64,000 nt of DNA, taken from an uncultured Propionibacteriaceae bacterium (GTDB taxonomy: Bacteria; Actinomycetota; Actinomycetes; Propionibacteriales; Propionibacteriaceae). The DNA lies in assembly GCA_937965785.1 (NCBI GenBank), contig CALCKT010000012.1, positions 62,001-126,000 on the forward strand, read 5' to 3'. A model generated the notes under the pieces. That model was not told the DNA's origin and did not search any database. It was given only the letters and a program-made list of their open reading frames with translations. This document shows positions 17,148 through 26,119 of this stretch, piece by piece. Position 1 is the first letter of the stretch. The number at the start of each line of letters is the position of its first letter. The translations under genes were made by a program, and so were the position numbers.

Positions 17148-18142
17148 GGTTCTGACTCCTGGTGTGAGCTGGCCACCGCGACCAGCGCGGCGGCCCCGAT
17201 GAGGCAGGTGACGGCGCCGACCGGCACCCCCACCTGCTGCCCGTCGCCGGTGAGTTGGATCGCGAGGCTGACGGCCTTGGCGATGAGGTCGGAGGCGGCG
17301 ACGAACAGCCCCCCACACACCGCGACGAGCACCACCTGTCGCCTCAGCCGCCCGCCGAAGACCAGCCGGACGACGTGGGGCGCGACGAAACCGACGAAGG
17401 CGAGCGGCCCCACGGTCGCCACCGCCGCCGAGGCCAGCAGCACCGCGATCCCGATGCCCACGCCGCGCCAGAACCCGGGTGAGACCCCGAGGCAGTGGGC
17501 GTGGGAGTCGGAGACCGCGAGGATCTCCAGCCGGTCGGCGACCAGCACCAGCGCCGCGAACCCGGCGAGGACCGGTATCGCGATCATCGGGACGTGCTCG
17601 GCGACGCGGGCCTCCACCGACCCGATCAGCCAGCGCAGCGCTCCCCCGACGCCGGTGGGCCGGGCGGCGATGAGGATCGTCACCACCCCGGTCAGGGCCA
17701 GCGCCGACAACAGACCGAGCACCGCCGTCTGCTCCGAGGTGCGGCGGTGGGCCACCAGCCACAGCAGTCCGCCGCCGAGCAGGCCGCCCACGGTCGCCGA
17801 CAACACCGACGAGAACACCGACCCGCCGTCGATGAGCCCGGTCCCGGAGGCGATCAGGTAGCCGAGCACCGCCGAGGGGTTCACCGCCGTCAGTTCGGGG
17901 GCGGCCAGCGGGTTGCGCAGCACCGACTGCAAGGCCAGCCCGGCCAGGCCGAGAGCCGTGCCTGCGAACAGGGCGACGACGAGCCGCGGCAGCCGCAGCT
18001 CGGTCAGCACCCGCCACGAGACCGCGTCGGTCCCGGCCAGCAGCGCGGACCAGTCCACACCCCGCCCCAGCGCGAGATGGGCGGCAGGAACGATGAGCGC
18101 GGCGGCCGCGATCCACAGGCCCAGCCGGGCGCGACGGCTCAC
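17144..18142 (-). CDS. FecCD-family metallophore permease
   Basis: A 332-residue integral membrane protein with about ten hydrophobic segments. It carries family marks LRLPRLVVALFAGTALGLAG, QSVLRNPLAAPELTAV and the ATPase-contact region GPLAFVGFVAPHVVRL. The GTG at 18142 overlaps the preceding permease stop. It pairs with the other permease as a heterodimer importing a chelated metal. The substrate class (siderophore, haem or cobalamin) cannot be read from the permease alone. Confidence 0.92.
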   Translation of the reverse strand: MSRRARLGLWIAAAALIVPAAHLALGRGVDWSALLAGTDAVSWRVLTELRLPRLVVALFAGTALGLAGLALQSVLRNPLAAPELTAVNPSAVLGYLIASGTGLIDGGSVFSSVLSATVGGLLGGGLLWLVAHRRTSEQTAVLGLLSALALTGVVTILIAARPTGVGGALRWLIGSVEARVAEHVPMIAIPVLAGFAALVLVADRLEILAVSDSHAHCLGVSPGFWRGVGIGIAVLLASAAVATVGPLAFVGFVAPHVVRLVFGGRLRRQVVLVAVCGGLFVAASDLIAKAVSLAIQLTGDGQQVGVPVGAVTCLIGAAALVAVASSHQESEP

Positions 18143-19086
18143 CGGTCCGGCCTCCCCGCCACGAAGACCATGGCGACGCAGAACCCGATCAGCGCGGTCC
18201 ACGCCCCGAGCGGGGTCTCGAAGGGCTTGAACAGCTCCCGCGCCGCGATGTCGGCGCCGACGCTCACCCCGGCCCCGATGATCGCCGTCACCGCGAGCCG
18301 GAACACCTCACCCGCTGCCGGGACGAACCACCGGGTCACGGTCGGGGCGACGAAGGCGACCCAGGCGATGGGGCCGCAGGCCGCCACCACGAGCGCGACC
18401 AGCAACGCGGCGACGCCGAGGGCCAGCAGCCGCCAGCGGCCCGGCCTCATCCCCAGAGCGGAGGCCTGTTCGTCGCCGAGGGACAGCACCCCCAGCGCAG
18501 GCAGCACCGCGACCGTGGCGGCGCAGCCGATGACCAGGGGGACGATCAGCGGCAGGGCGACATCGGCCGTGATCTCGGTGAGCGAACCCACGAGGTATTT
18601 GAAGATGATGCTCAACTCGACCTGGTCGGCCGTCGACATCACGGTCAGCACCGCCGCCTGCCAGGCCGTCGAGACCGCCGCCCCGATGAGCAGGGTCTGC
18701 GCGGCGCCGCGTCCCCTCGCGGCCGCGAGCAGGCACAGGGCACCCCCCGCCACAGCTCCGGCCAGGGCCCCGGCCGTGCGGGCCGTCAGCGAGTGGACGC
18801 CGCTGGTGACCAGCAGCGCCGCCACGAAGGCGGCTCCCCCGCTGACACCCAGCAGGTCGGGCACCGCGAGCGGGTTGCGCATGGCCCGCTGCACCAGCAG
18901 CCCCGCTACCCCGAGCCCGGCCCCGGCGGCCGCACCCACCAGCAGCCGGGGCAGACGAATCTCAAGGAACACGATCCGCGCGACCCGTCCCGACGCGGGC
19001 AGGCCGAGATAGAGGCTTGCCGTGACGAGAGCGGCCCCCGCCACGGCAAGCAGTATCAGGATCGTGATCCGCTGGCGGAGCCCCAC
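18139..19086 (-). CDS. FecCD-family metallophore permease
   Basis: A 315-residue integral membrane protein of the BtuC/FecCD fold. Marks include EIRLPRLLVGAAAGAGLG, QRAMRNPLAVPDLLGVSGGA and GPIAWVAFVAPTVTRW. The GTG start at 19086 shares bases with the stop of the binding-protein gene. It is the first permease of the heterodimer. The tight packing of all four importer genes points to a single mRNA from the palindrome at 20116-20130. Confidence 0.92.
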   Translation of the reverse strand: MGLRQRITILILLAVAGAALVTASLYLGLPASGRVARIVFLEIRLPRLLVGAAAGAGLGVAGLLVQRAMRNPLAVPDLLGVSGGAAFVAALLVTSGVHSLTARTAGALAGAVAGGALCLLAAARGRGAAQTLLIGAAVSTAWQAAVLTVMSTADQVELSIIFKYLVGSLTEITADVALPLIVPLVIGCAATVAVLPALGVLSLGDEQASALGMRPGRWRLLALGVAALLVALVVAACGPIAWVAFVAPTVTRWFVPAAGEVFRLAVTAIIGAGVSVGADIAARELFKPFETPLGAWTALIGFCVAMVFVAGRPDR

Positions 19087-20099
19087 TACTTCTTCAGGTC
19101 ACGTTCGATGTGGTCCACGGCCTCGGTCACGGCGGTGGCGATGCACCGGGTGCCCCGGCAGAACGTCCACAGTTCCTTGTTGACCTCGTGGACGTGGCCG
19201 TTCTTCACCGCGGTGATCTGCTTCCACACCGGGTTGTCGGCGTAGATCTCCGTGGCCTTCTTGTCGGTCGGGGCGAAGGTCATCGACGAGACGAACATGA
19301 CCTTCGGGTCCTTCTCCAGGATCTGCTCCATGCTGTAGGCCCCGGCCTTGACCGGGTCGGTGCCGAGCACCTCGAATGGGTTGTTGACGACCTTTGCCAG
19401 GGCACTGCCCAGCGGATCGGCGCCCTTGGTGGCCACGCCCATGCCGGAGGCCCCACCCCACATCAGCAGGACGGGTTCACCGGCCACGCCCGCCGTCGCA
19501 GCCTTCTGCTTCGCCGCCGCCATGGCCTCCTGGTAGGCCGTCTCGGCCTTGACCTGGGCGTCCACCTTGCCGGTGAGTGTGGCGACCATCCGCAGATAGG
19601 CCAAGGAGTCCTCGTCCGTCTTGACGTTGACCAGCAGCACCGGCGAGAACTTCTCCAGCGCGGGCTTGAGCGTCTCGTGGACGCCCGCGAGCCCGATCAC
19701 CAGGTCGGGTTTGACCCCTGCGGCGAACGAGGTGTCCTCGGCCCCGAAGCTGCCGGGCACCACCGGAATGTCCTTGCCCTTGTCGCCGAAGATCTCTGGC
19801 CGGGTCGCCAGATTGGGGGTGGAGGTGGCCACCGGGACGATGTCGAGACTGGCCAGGATGTCGTCACAGATGCCGGTGAGGCACACGATGCGCTGCGGAG
19901 CGGCGGGAACGCTCACCTCGGCCCCATCGGGGCCGGTCGCGGTGAGGGCGGGCGTCACCGGGGTGACACCGGCGACGGGTGCCGAGCTCGTCGCCGCCGT
20001 TGGGGCAGGAGATGTCCCCGGCGCGTCCGCACCGGGCACGCAGGCCGACAGGGCGCAGGCGGCAGCAAGGCCCATCAGGACTAGACCACGACGGATCAT
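19086..20099 (-). CDS. FecB/FepB-type substrate-binding lipoprotein
   Basis: A 337-residue secreted binding protein. The ATG at 20099 has GGGAG 6 bases upstream. The signal peptide MIRRGLVLMGLAAACALSAC ends in a lipobox (LSAC), followed by a Thr/Ser/Pro linker. The mature part shows the two-lobe FecB fold (PQRIVCLTGICDDILASLDI, KPDLVIGLAGVHE, EKDPKVMFVSS). The C-terminus carries two Cys (FCRGTRC) that could form a disulfide. It should capture the metal complex at the outer membrane face for the FecCD/FecE importer. Confidence 0.92.
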   Translation of the reverse strand: MIRRGLVLMGLAAACALSACVPGADAPGTSPAPTAATSSAPVAGVTPVTPALTATGPDGAEVSVPAAPQRIVCLTGICDDILASLDIVPVATSTPNLATRPEIFGDKGKDIPVVPGSFGAEDTSFAAGVKPDLVIGLAGVHETLKPALEKFSPVLLVNVKTDEDSLAYLRMVATLTGKVDAQVKAETAYQEAMAAAKQKAATAGVAGEPVLLMWGGASGMGVATKGADPLGSALAKVVNNPFEVLGTDPVKAGAYSMEQILEKDPKVMFVSSMTFAPTDKKATEIYADNPVWKQITAVKNGHVHEVNKELWTFCRGTRCIATAVTEAVDHIERDLKK

Positions 20100-20115
20100 T
20101 CGAAACTCCCAAGAA

Positions 20116-20130
20116 TGATAGCGGTTATCA
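20116..20130. promoter_or_regulatory. Fur-family-like palindrome at the importer operon
   Basis: TGATAGCGGTTATCA has perfect outer arms TGATA/TATCA around a 5-base centre and sits 17 bases from the importer start codon, directly in front of its ribosome binding site. This is a classic repressor position. The 7-1-7 frame fits Zur or Fur. It resembles the candidate site of the RiPP operon (7832-7846). Confidence 0.7.
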
Positions 20131-20422
20131 ATTGCAGGGCAATAGTATGCCCACCCCTCACCGCTGTCCACGCGGGGTGGGTTCAGCCGCGATGGGCCCC
20201 GGGCGTCGCCCCCAACGCCCCGCCGGGCAAGCGACGGGCAGACATCCCGCGGCGCCCGGCTCCCCTCTCGCACGGAGCAGGGAGCGTCTCGGCTGCGTCG
20301 AGGCACCTGTTCGAGGCCGGGCCCTGTAAGAATGGCTCTCAGCAGACTATGGTTGGTCCCATCATCGCCTGGAGGCATTTGCGATACAGGAGGGATGCCA
20401 TGGAACGAGGGATGGTCACGGC
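20131..20422 (+). other. Divergent intergenic region, importer/methyltransferase
   Basis: No gene is seen. Apart from the palindrome at its left end the region is GC-rich and without recognisable boxes. A second site for the methyltransferase side is not visible. Confidence 0.4.
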
Positions 20423-21148
20423 ATGAGCAAGGACGCCTACGCCGTCAGCGCGCAGGTCTACGACCTGCTCAACGCCAGCTTCCGCCCAGCACAGGTGGCG
20501 GCTTTGGAGAGGCTGATTCCGCTGGTCCGCGCCGGGGCGGGGCCGGTGCTCGACATCGGGGCCGGATCGGGGCTGAACACGGTCTTCGTCCTGGAGCACC
20601 TACCGGACGCCCATGTTTACGCCCTGGAACCCAGCCCCGCGATGAGGGCGCTGGTCCTGACGAAGGTTGCCGCGCACCCGGAGTGGTTCGACCGGGTCAC
20701 GATCCGACCCGAGGCCTTCGGCGCCGCTCCCCTGCCTGATGCCATCGGCGCGGCGATCCTGCTGGGCGTCCTCGGCCACTTCAGCCCGGACGAACGGGCC
20801 GCGCTGTTCGCTGCCCTCGCCGCCCGGCTCCCCGAGGGCGGGGCCGCCCTGACGGATTTGCAGCCGCCCTGCCGGCCCGCGCGGGTGGAACCCTACGAGA
20901 TCGCCAGCACCCGGATCGGCGACCTGACCTATAGCGGCCTCGCGGAGGGATGGCCACTCGACGACGAGCGCATGCGCTGGAGAATGACCTGCCGCACCCT
21001 CGACGGCGATCGCGTGCTGACCGAGGAGACCACCGAATACATGTTCCGCCACCCGGACCCCGAGGTCATCCGGGCCGAACTCCGCGCCACCGGACTCAGC
21101 CTCGACCAGATCGACGACACCACCTTCTACCTCATCGTCAAGGACTGA
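20423..21148 (+). CDS. Class I SAM-dependent methyltransferase
   Basis: A 241-residue protein with the SAM-binding motif I VLDIGAGSGLNTVF (about residues 43-56), an acidic motif II ending YALEPS and the later AAILLGVLGHFSPDE. This is the Methyltransf_12/25 fold. It is transcribed away from the importer operon, with 323 bases between the two starts; that region carries the palindrome close to the importer and nothing I can assign to this gene beyond a weak GAGGG. A tailoring role in the RiPP pathway is possible but unproven; an unrelated small-molecule methyltransferase is equally possible. Confidence 0.82.
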   Translation: MSKDAYAVSAQVYDLLNASFRPAQVAALERLIPLVRAGAGPVLDIGAGSGLNTVFVLEHLPDAHVYALEPSPAMRALVLTKVAAHPEWFDRVTIRPEAFGAAPLPDAIGAAILLGVLGHFSPDERAALFAALAARLPEGGAALTDLQPPCRPARVEPYEIASTRIGDLTYSGLAEGWPLDDERMRWRMTCRTLDGDRVLTEETTEYMFRHPDPEVIRAELRATGLSLDQIDDTTFYLIVKD

Positions 21149-21662
21149 CTCACCCGCCCCGCGGTTCACGGGCATCTCCCGGGCGGGTGGGGATGCGGAT
21201 CCTCGGCCGGGCTTCGACGAACCCGGAGCGCCGGTTCGCGGGCGCCGCGTTGGCGCTCGCTGGCATCCTGACTTGGGTTCAGCACCGAAAGCCGCGCTGA
21301 GTACCCGGGCGGCAATATTTTCGTCACCGGTTACCTCGGCACGCATTTTCTTCACCATCACCTAGAGAGGATCCGGTTTACCCAAGCCTCAGACGACGGA
21401 ACGCCAGCAGATCAATTGGTTCAGGGTTTTCAAGGCGCCAGCCTGCTGGCAGAATGGTTGTAGCCAGAGGAGCTCTGAGCACGAGGAGATAGGATGTGCC
21501 CGAAACTCGTTGCCCCTTCGTTCGCCACGACGGCTGATGAGCGCGACATGACCAGGGCGGATAGCCAGCACAACTTACCTGCCGTCGCCCCCCAGCGTCC
21601 CTGCCATGCCCGCAGCCTTAGGCGCTCCGAATAATCTAACCTGACTGTCGCAAACAGCGGCT
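21149..21662 (+). other. Gene-free stretch before the AT-rich island
   Basis: About 514 bases with no credible coding frame, tRNA or hairpin terminator that I can recognise. Base composition falls from GC-rich to visibly more AT-rich toward its right end, which marks the boundary of probably acquired DNA. Confidence 0.4.
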
Positions 21663-22901
21663 GTGAAGATAGGTAATCTGATGGATAAGATTCCTTGGAA
21701 CAAGAAACTCAAGAGTATTGCTTGGTCAGCTAGACAGTTTCGGCCGCTCCCCGTGGTGAGCATTGTCATCTTCGCAGCTGGGGTGACCCTGTTCACACCA
21801 CTGGATATGGAGACCTCAGACAAGATCTCGCTCTTCTCGTTGATCACAGCATTCTGCGGAGCCTTACTGGTGGTAGCCGAGCTCAGAATGAACCAGAACA
21901 CTACCAAATGTAATTTGATTATCAAATTGAACTCATACTACCACGATAACGATTCGTTAATGAAGGTGTACGAGGCACTCGAAGACGAGAATCGCAATCT
22001 TGCTGGCGAGTCAAATTTCACACATATCACAAAGAGTGAGATCGCTTCGTTCATGGATTTTTACGAGAACATCGCATACTTGACGAAAGCCAAAGTCATT
22101 AGCATAGCAGATATTGACGACCTCTTCGGCTACCGATTCTTCTCGTTCATGCATTGTCCCTATTTGCAAGAGTGCCACATTCTTCCATCTTCGTCCTCTT
22201 ACATTCAGATCTTCGGTCTCTATGAGAAGTGGATTCAGTATCGCGAAGACCGCGCGACTCATGGTGTGGACGGGGCCGTTACGGTGCGATCCACGAATAG
22301 ATACGAGAAGGATTACCTGATCAAGCGCCTGTACTTGCACGACCCAGGTTACGGCCCGCGAGTAGAATACGGCAGCCTGGAAAATAAGGAAAAGTGCATC
22401 CACTTGCTGGGTGTGACTTTTCCCGAGGTATCCAAAGTCTTGGCACTGCAGGACGACTGTGTGCCACCGAATGCACCTCACAAAGAGTATATTCCTCTAA
22501 CGCGAAGTAAATTGTTGGAATCCATGCACCTTGACCGTTGTATTGGAGCCTATGTTGACGACAAACTCATTGGTTTCGCGATCTTCGTGTCGAACCGCAG
22601 CGGGTCAAGAAACCTTGGAGCGTCGTTAGCCGGTGTCAAGCCAGCCAAAGCCATCACCTTCGATGCCTTGTTCGTTCATCCAGACTTCAGGGGGCTCGGC
22701 ATTCAGCGCAAATTCATCAAGTTGTGTAGACAGTTCGCCATGGAAAACGATGTCACAGATGTGTACACCATTACTGCACCCAACAATCCGCATGCAAAGA
22801 GCAATTTCCTACTTAGCGGGTTCGAACTGACCCCTCCGAAAAGAGTCAACGAAGTGGGGGGCGTCCTGCTACATCTCAATTTGACATCCACGACCCCGTG
22901 A
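21663..22901 (+). CDS. Membrane-anchored protein with C-terminal GNAT domain
   Basis: A 412-residue protein in visibly AT-richer DNA than its neighbours. Two hydrophobic segments lie near the N-terminus (VVSIVIFAAGVTLF and SLITAFCGALLVVAELR, about residues 31-80). A middle region (about 80-190) looks like a DUF4760-type helical domain. The C-terminal third has GNAT features: IGAYVDDKLIGFAIFV, FDALFVHPDFRGLGIQRKF and NNPHAKSNFLLSGFE. The start is GTG 21663 or ATG 21681. The acceptor substrate is unknown. Composition and the nearby insertion-sequence remnants suggest horizontal transfer; a defence or toxin-modifying role is speculation. Confidence 0.75.
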   Translation: MKIGNLMDKIPWNKKLKSIAWSARQFRPLPVVSIVIFAAGVTLFTPLDMETSDKISLFSLITAFCGALLVVAELRMNQNTTKCNLIIKLNSYYHDNDSLMKVYEALEDENRNLAGESNFTHITKSEIASFMDFYENIAYLTKAKVISIADIDDLFGYRFFSFMHCPYLQECHILPSSSSYIQIFGLYEKWIQYREDRATHGVDGAVTVRSTNRYEKDYLIKRLYLHDPGYGPRVEYGSLENKEKCIHLLGVTFPEVSKVLALQDDCVPPNAPHKEYIPLTRSKLLESMHLDRCIGAYVDDKLIGFAIFVSNRSGSRNLGASLAGVKPAKAITFDALFVHPDFRGLGIQRKFIKLCRQFAMENDVTDVYTITAPNNPHAKSNFLLSGFELTPPKRVNEVGGVLLHLNLTSTTP

Positions 22902-23210
22902 GTTGAGCTGGCAAATACGGGGCAACCAAAAACACCCTGGCTCTTCACTTTAGGCTGCGTAGGGCGCGTTCTGCGACGCTAAGGAGGATGCGTATGCGGT
23001 AGGCGGAAGAGCGATAATCAAGACTTGCGGATCGGGTATGTCATGTGGTGTAGGCGCCATCTCCTGATTGATGTCAGTGGTCCGTGGGTAAGGCCAGTGC
23101 GCACCCGAGGTAGTCGCAGAAGGAGGGCAGTACGTCGAGGTCGTCGGTGATCTTCACAGCCGTTTTTAGGAACTTCGCCCTGTAGTCGACGGCAAACGCT
23201 GTTGCTGCGG
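22902..23210 (+). other. Gene-free stretch before the IS481 remnant
   Basis: About 309 bases without a recognisable gene or site. It may include the degraded end of the neighbouring insertion sequence, but I could not identify terminal inverted repeats. Confidence 0.35.
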
Positions 23211-24205
23211 CTAGGTGTACTCGGCTATCAGGTTGGTGACAGTCGGCTGATGGGGGTTGGTTTCCGAGGGGGGTGTGGTTGCGTTCATTGTTGTACTGGT
23301 GGAGCCGGGGGCGAGCGTGTCAGCGTATTTTTGATTGCTTTGGAAGGGCTACCGGTAGGCCCATTTGGTTTGCAGGGTCCGGTTGAACCGTTCCACTTTC
23401 CTGTCCCGCCGGGGGCAGTGTGGGCGGATGGACACATGTTTGTTCCCGCGCTGGTCCAGTAGTTCGGCCAGCGCGGGGCTGCGCGTATATGACCAGTGGT
23501 TGTCGCTCATGAACCGCTCGACCCGGATCCCGGTATCTGTGTAGGCTGCCAGGGCGCGGGCCAGGAAACCCACCGGTGGCTGCGGTCTTGTCGTCCAGGA
23601 TCTCAGCGTAGGCACAGCAGAGTAGTCATCGACCACGGAAGTGGGGATAGTCGTAACCGAGCTTGGAGTTTCTTGCGGGCAGCGGTGGAGTCCATCTGGC
23701 GGCCATGGAGCCTCCAGCTGCCTGCGTCAGGGATCCTGCCCAATCTTCTTCACATCGGTGTGGCCCAAGAAACCGGGCTGGTCGTGCTCGTAGTGGATCG
23801 CGGTGGTCTTCAATGCCCGGATCACAGTGCTGGTGAGCGGGTCGAGTTCGCGCATGCGAGGCATGTGGTGATAGTGCGTGTCGGGACGCCCCTGCGGGCG
23901 GCGACCCACTCCGGGTCTCGATGTTGCTCACGACGCAGCCGCAGGACCTGGTGCTCGACCTCGAGTGGCGTCCGGTTCAGGTGATGATGCGGGGCGCTGG
24001 AACGATCCACGAGCCCAGTCTCACCAAGTTCTCGGTATCGGTTCAGCCACCGGTGAGCGCACTGACGAAAGATCCCCACCGCTGGGCCACAAGCCCATCC
24101 CTCGACAATGACACGGTGAACCAGCAACAGCCGACCATGAACAGTCAAATCAGGCCTCAGAGCGGGACACGAGGACCTCCAGTTGATCGGCGTGAACGCT
24201 TTCAA
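23211..24205 (-). mobile_element. Degenerate IS481-family transposase
   Basis: On the minus strand, scattered over shifted frames, are the pieces of one IS481-type transposase. The N-terminal helix-turn-helix appears as LTVHGRLLLVHRVIVEGW and QCAHRWLNRYRELGETGL; a linker holds LDPLTSTVIRALKT and DVKKIGQDP; the integrase core has SDNHWSYTRSPALAELLDQRG and VERFNRTLQT; the C-terminal NNERNHTPLGNQPP and LIAEYT end near 23211. At least three frame breaks and early stops make it non-functional. I did not find clear terminal inverted repeats. Confidence 0.85.
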
Positions 24206-24268
24206 CGCCCCACTCAGAGGGCCTCTTTTTCATCAACACCCGGTGTCACCCACATCCCGGCCGAGTAC

Positions 24269-24526
24269 ACCTGGCGGCGGATCGTCGGCGGTTCCGGCCT
24301 GTGGGTGGACACCGGGACGGACGCCGTCGCCTTCGTCGAGCAGGCCAAACGGGCCGGGGCAGGCTCGCCGCCGGACCGGGCTTCTCGCCCCACGACGGTT
24401 ACCGCACGATGCTGCGGCTGCCCTTGTGGCACGACGGAGCCGAACTGAGACGAGGGTTGGGCGCCGCCTTCGGCGAATAAGGGCCACCATGTGGCAATGC
24501 TGTGACCACGGGCCGTGGCCCGGGCG
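24269..24526 (+). pseudogene. Duplicated 3' fragment of the MocR-type gene
   Basis: This stretch is nearly identical to 32929-33186, the last 71 codons and downstream flank of the MocR-type regulator. A one-base deletion (near 24361) shifts the frame, so the fragment encodes WRRIVGGSGLWVDTGTDAV and then a different tail. It has no start or upstream portion and cannot make the protein. It lies just beside the IS481 remnant, which may have carried or recombined it there. Confidence 0.85.
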
Positions 24527-24568
24527 AAAATAGCCGCTCCAGCCAAGAACTTTGGGGATGGAACTACA

Positions 24569-24591
24569 ACATTGTTACAGCTTGTTACAGT
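24569..24591. repeat. Exact 23-bp direct repeat, copy at the 3' side of the regulator
   Basis: These 23 bases are identical to 26021-26043. They consist of TTGTTACAG-like units, and two further TTACAG units follow to 24600. This copy ends 10 bases from the stop of the AlbA_2-type gene, so the gene is bracketed by the repeats. Confidence 0.85.
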
Positions 24592-24601
24592 TCATTACAG
24601 T

Positions 24602-26008
24602 TCAGGTGAGGTGCCAGGTGGCGCGTGGGTCTTGCTTGGCGGAGCCTTCCCGGATGACGAGTCCGAGTTCTTCCAGCTGGGCTAGCGCCCGGGTGGCGGT
24701 CATGCGGGCTACCCCTGCCAGTTCGGCCAGCGCCCCGGTGGAGAGCGGCTCCCCCGCCTGGCGCAACGTGTTCAGGATGGCGATCGCGCTGCGGGTGAGC
24801 CGGGAGCGGATTTCTTCGGGGAGCGCCTCCTGCGCCGACAAGGTGAGAGTCACCGAGGAAGAGGATTGGAAATAGTGGGGATCGACGAGCCCGCGTCCAC
24901 GCATCTCGGCGAATAGCCGTGCGATCCCTTCCCCGAGCTCTCTGGTGTACCCCAAGTCGGCGCACACCCGGGCGATGCGCGGGTTACGGGCATAGCGCCG
25001 GATATCGAGCGGGCGTTGGGGTTCGACGATGCCCGGGAATCGTCCTGGCGAGGTGATCTCGATCCGGCTTGGGAAAATCTCAAAGCGAATGTGGTCGCCC
25101 ATGGTGCTGTACGAGCGATGAACGACGGCGTTGACCAGCCCCTCCAGCCAGGCATCCCGGGGAATCCGGGAGATGGGTTCGAAGGTGCCCGCGTCACTCA
25201 GTTGCTGCCAGACGGGCATCATGTCCTCGATCTGACGGATGGCTTCGGAGATCTGCCGCAGCAGGGAGCCTTCCACCCGGCAGTCCTGTTCGAGCGTCAT
25301 GTTTCGTCCCACGCCCCGGTGTTCCGCCCCGTACTTGAGAATCCGGACGACGGCATTGGGAAACTCACGCTGGGGACGCTCGTCGAACAGCAGCTCGCTG
25401 GCCACGGTGAGCCGACCCCGGCGATCCACCAGGTCGCGCGCGGCCAGCGCACCCTCAATGGTCGCAGCGCCGATGCGTTCGGCATAGTCCACCAAGGCCT
25501 GCTGGTCGAGGTCTGCCAGGGTGAGGTTCACGGGAGTGGCTTCATAGTGCGCCATGCCCCGGTCGAACACGAGTTCACGCTGCTGCGCGGCAGTCAGCCG
25601 CCGCGACTCGTCGCCAACCCGCAGGTAGCACTCACCCTTCTGGGTGACGTGCACGGTCTCCCCCGGAGCGATGTTCAGCAGGACGAGAGTGGCCGGCTCG
25701 CCTTCGGCGTCCAGCGCCTCAACCTCTTCCACCCGGGCGCGTACCGGCGGTTCGGTGTAGTCGAGACAGGCTTGCCGCAGCTCGTTGCGCCGCTGCGCTG
25801 GCACGTCCTCCACCTTGCCGTCATGGAGCCCAACGACAATCACCCCGCCATCGGCGTTGGCCATAGCCACCAGCGGGACCGCGAGATCGCGCGGCGACAC
25901 GCGAGCGGACTTGCGCTCGAACCACTGATCTTCCGCAAGGGCCAGCAGCGCTGGCCCCACCTGCTCTGGGGGCAACGTCAGGCTACGATCCACGACTGCC
26001 GAGGTCAT
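24602..26008 (-). CDS. AlbA_2-domain (Schlafen-like) transcriptional regulator
   Basis: A 468-residue protein. The N-terminal AlbA_2/Schlafen-like divergent AAA-4 domain (about residues 20-140) has WFERKSARVSPRDLAVPLVAMANADGG. The middle resembles the HATPase-like C-terminal part of COG2865 regulators (ISRIPRDAWLEGLVNAVVHRSYS, RNPRIARVCADLGY, REL-GEGIARLF). The last 70 residues form a winged helix (GALAELAGVARMTATRALAQLEELGLV). Such proteins are thought to bind nucleic acid and ATP. The ATG at 26008 lies beside an inverted repeat that is a good autoregulatory operator. It sits among insertion-sequence remnants. Confidence 0.85.
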   Translation of the reverse strand: MTSAVVDRSLTLPPEQVGPALLALAEDQWFERKSARVSPRDLAVPLVAMANADGGVIVVGLHDGKVEDVPAQRRNELRQACLDYTEPPVRARVEEVEALDAEGEPATLVLLNIAPGETVHVTQKGECYLRVGDESRRLTAAQQRELVFDRGMAHYEATPVNLTLADLDQQALVDYAERIGAATIEGALAARDLVDRRGRLTVASELLFDERPQREFPNAVVRILKYGAEHRGVGRNMTLEQDCRVEGSLLRQISEAIRQIEDMMPVWQQLSDAGTFEPISRIPRDAWLEGLVNAVVHRSYSTMGDHIRFEIFPSRIEITSPGRFPGIVEPQRPLDIRRYARNPRIARVCADLGYTRELGEGIARLFAEMRGRGLVDPHYFQSSSSVTLTLSAQEALPEEIRSRLTRSAIAILNTLRQAGEPLSTGALAELAGVARMTATRALAQLEELGLVIREGSAKQDPRATWHLT

Positions 26009-26015
26009 AGATTAA

Positions 26016-26043
26016 CTGTAACATTGTTACAGCTTGTTACAGT
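26016..26043. promoter_or_regulatory. Inverted and direct repeats at the regulator promoter
   Basis: CTGTAAC-ATT-GTTACAG (26016-26032) is a perfect dyad, followed by another TTGTTACAG unit. The 23 bases 26021-26043 recur exactly at 24569-24591. It lies 8 bases from the start codon of the AlbA_2-type gene, a likely site for self-repression. Confidence 0.7.
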
Positions 26044-26119
26044 GTTGCAGTGCTTTCAGGCCAAGGTTGCTCGGCCTGACGCAGGACAGGTCCGTCGCCA
26101 CTCCATGCAGCGGTGAAGT

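Noticed and set aside
21149..21662. A tRNA or prophage attachment site at the AT-rich boundary.
   Set aside because: No cloverleaf, integrase or repeated att core could be found by eye.
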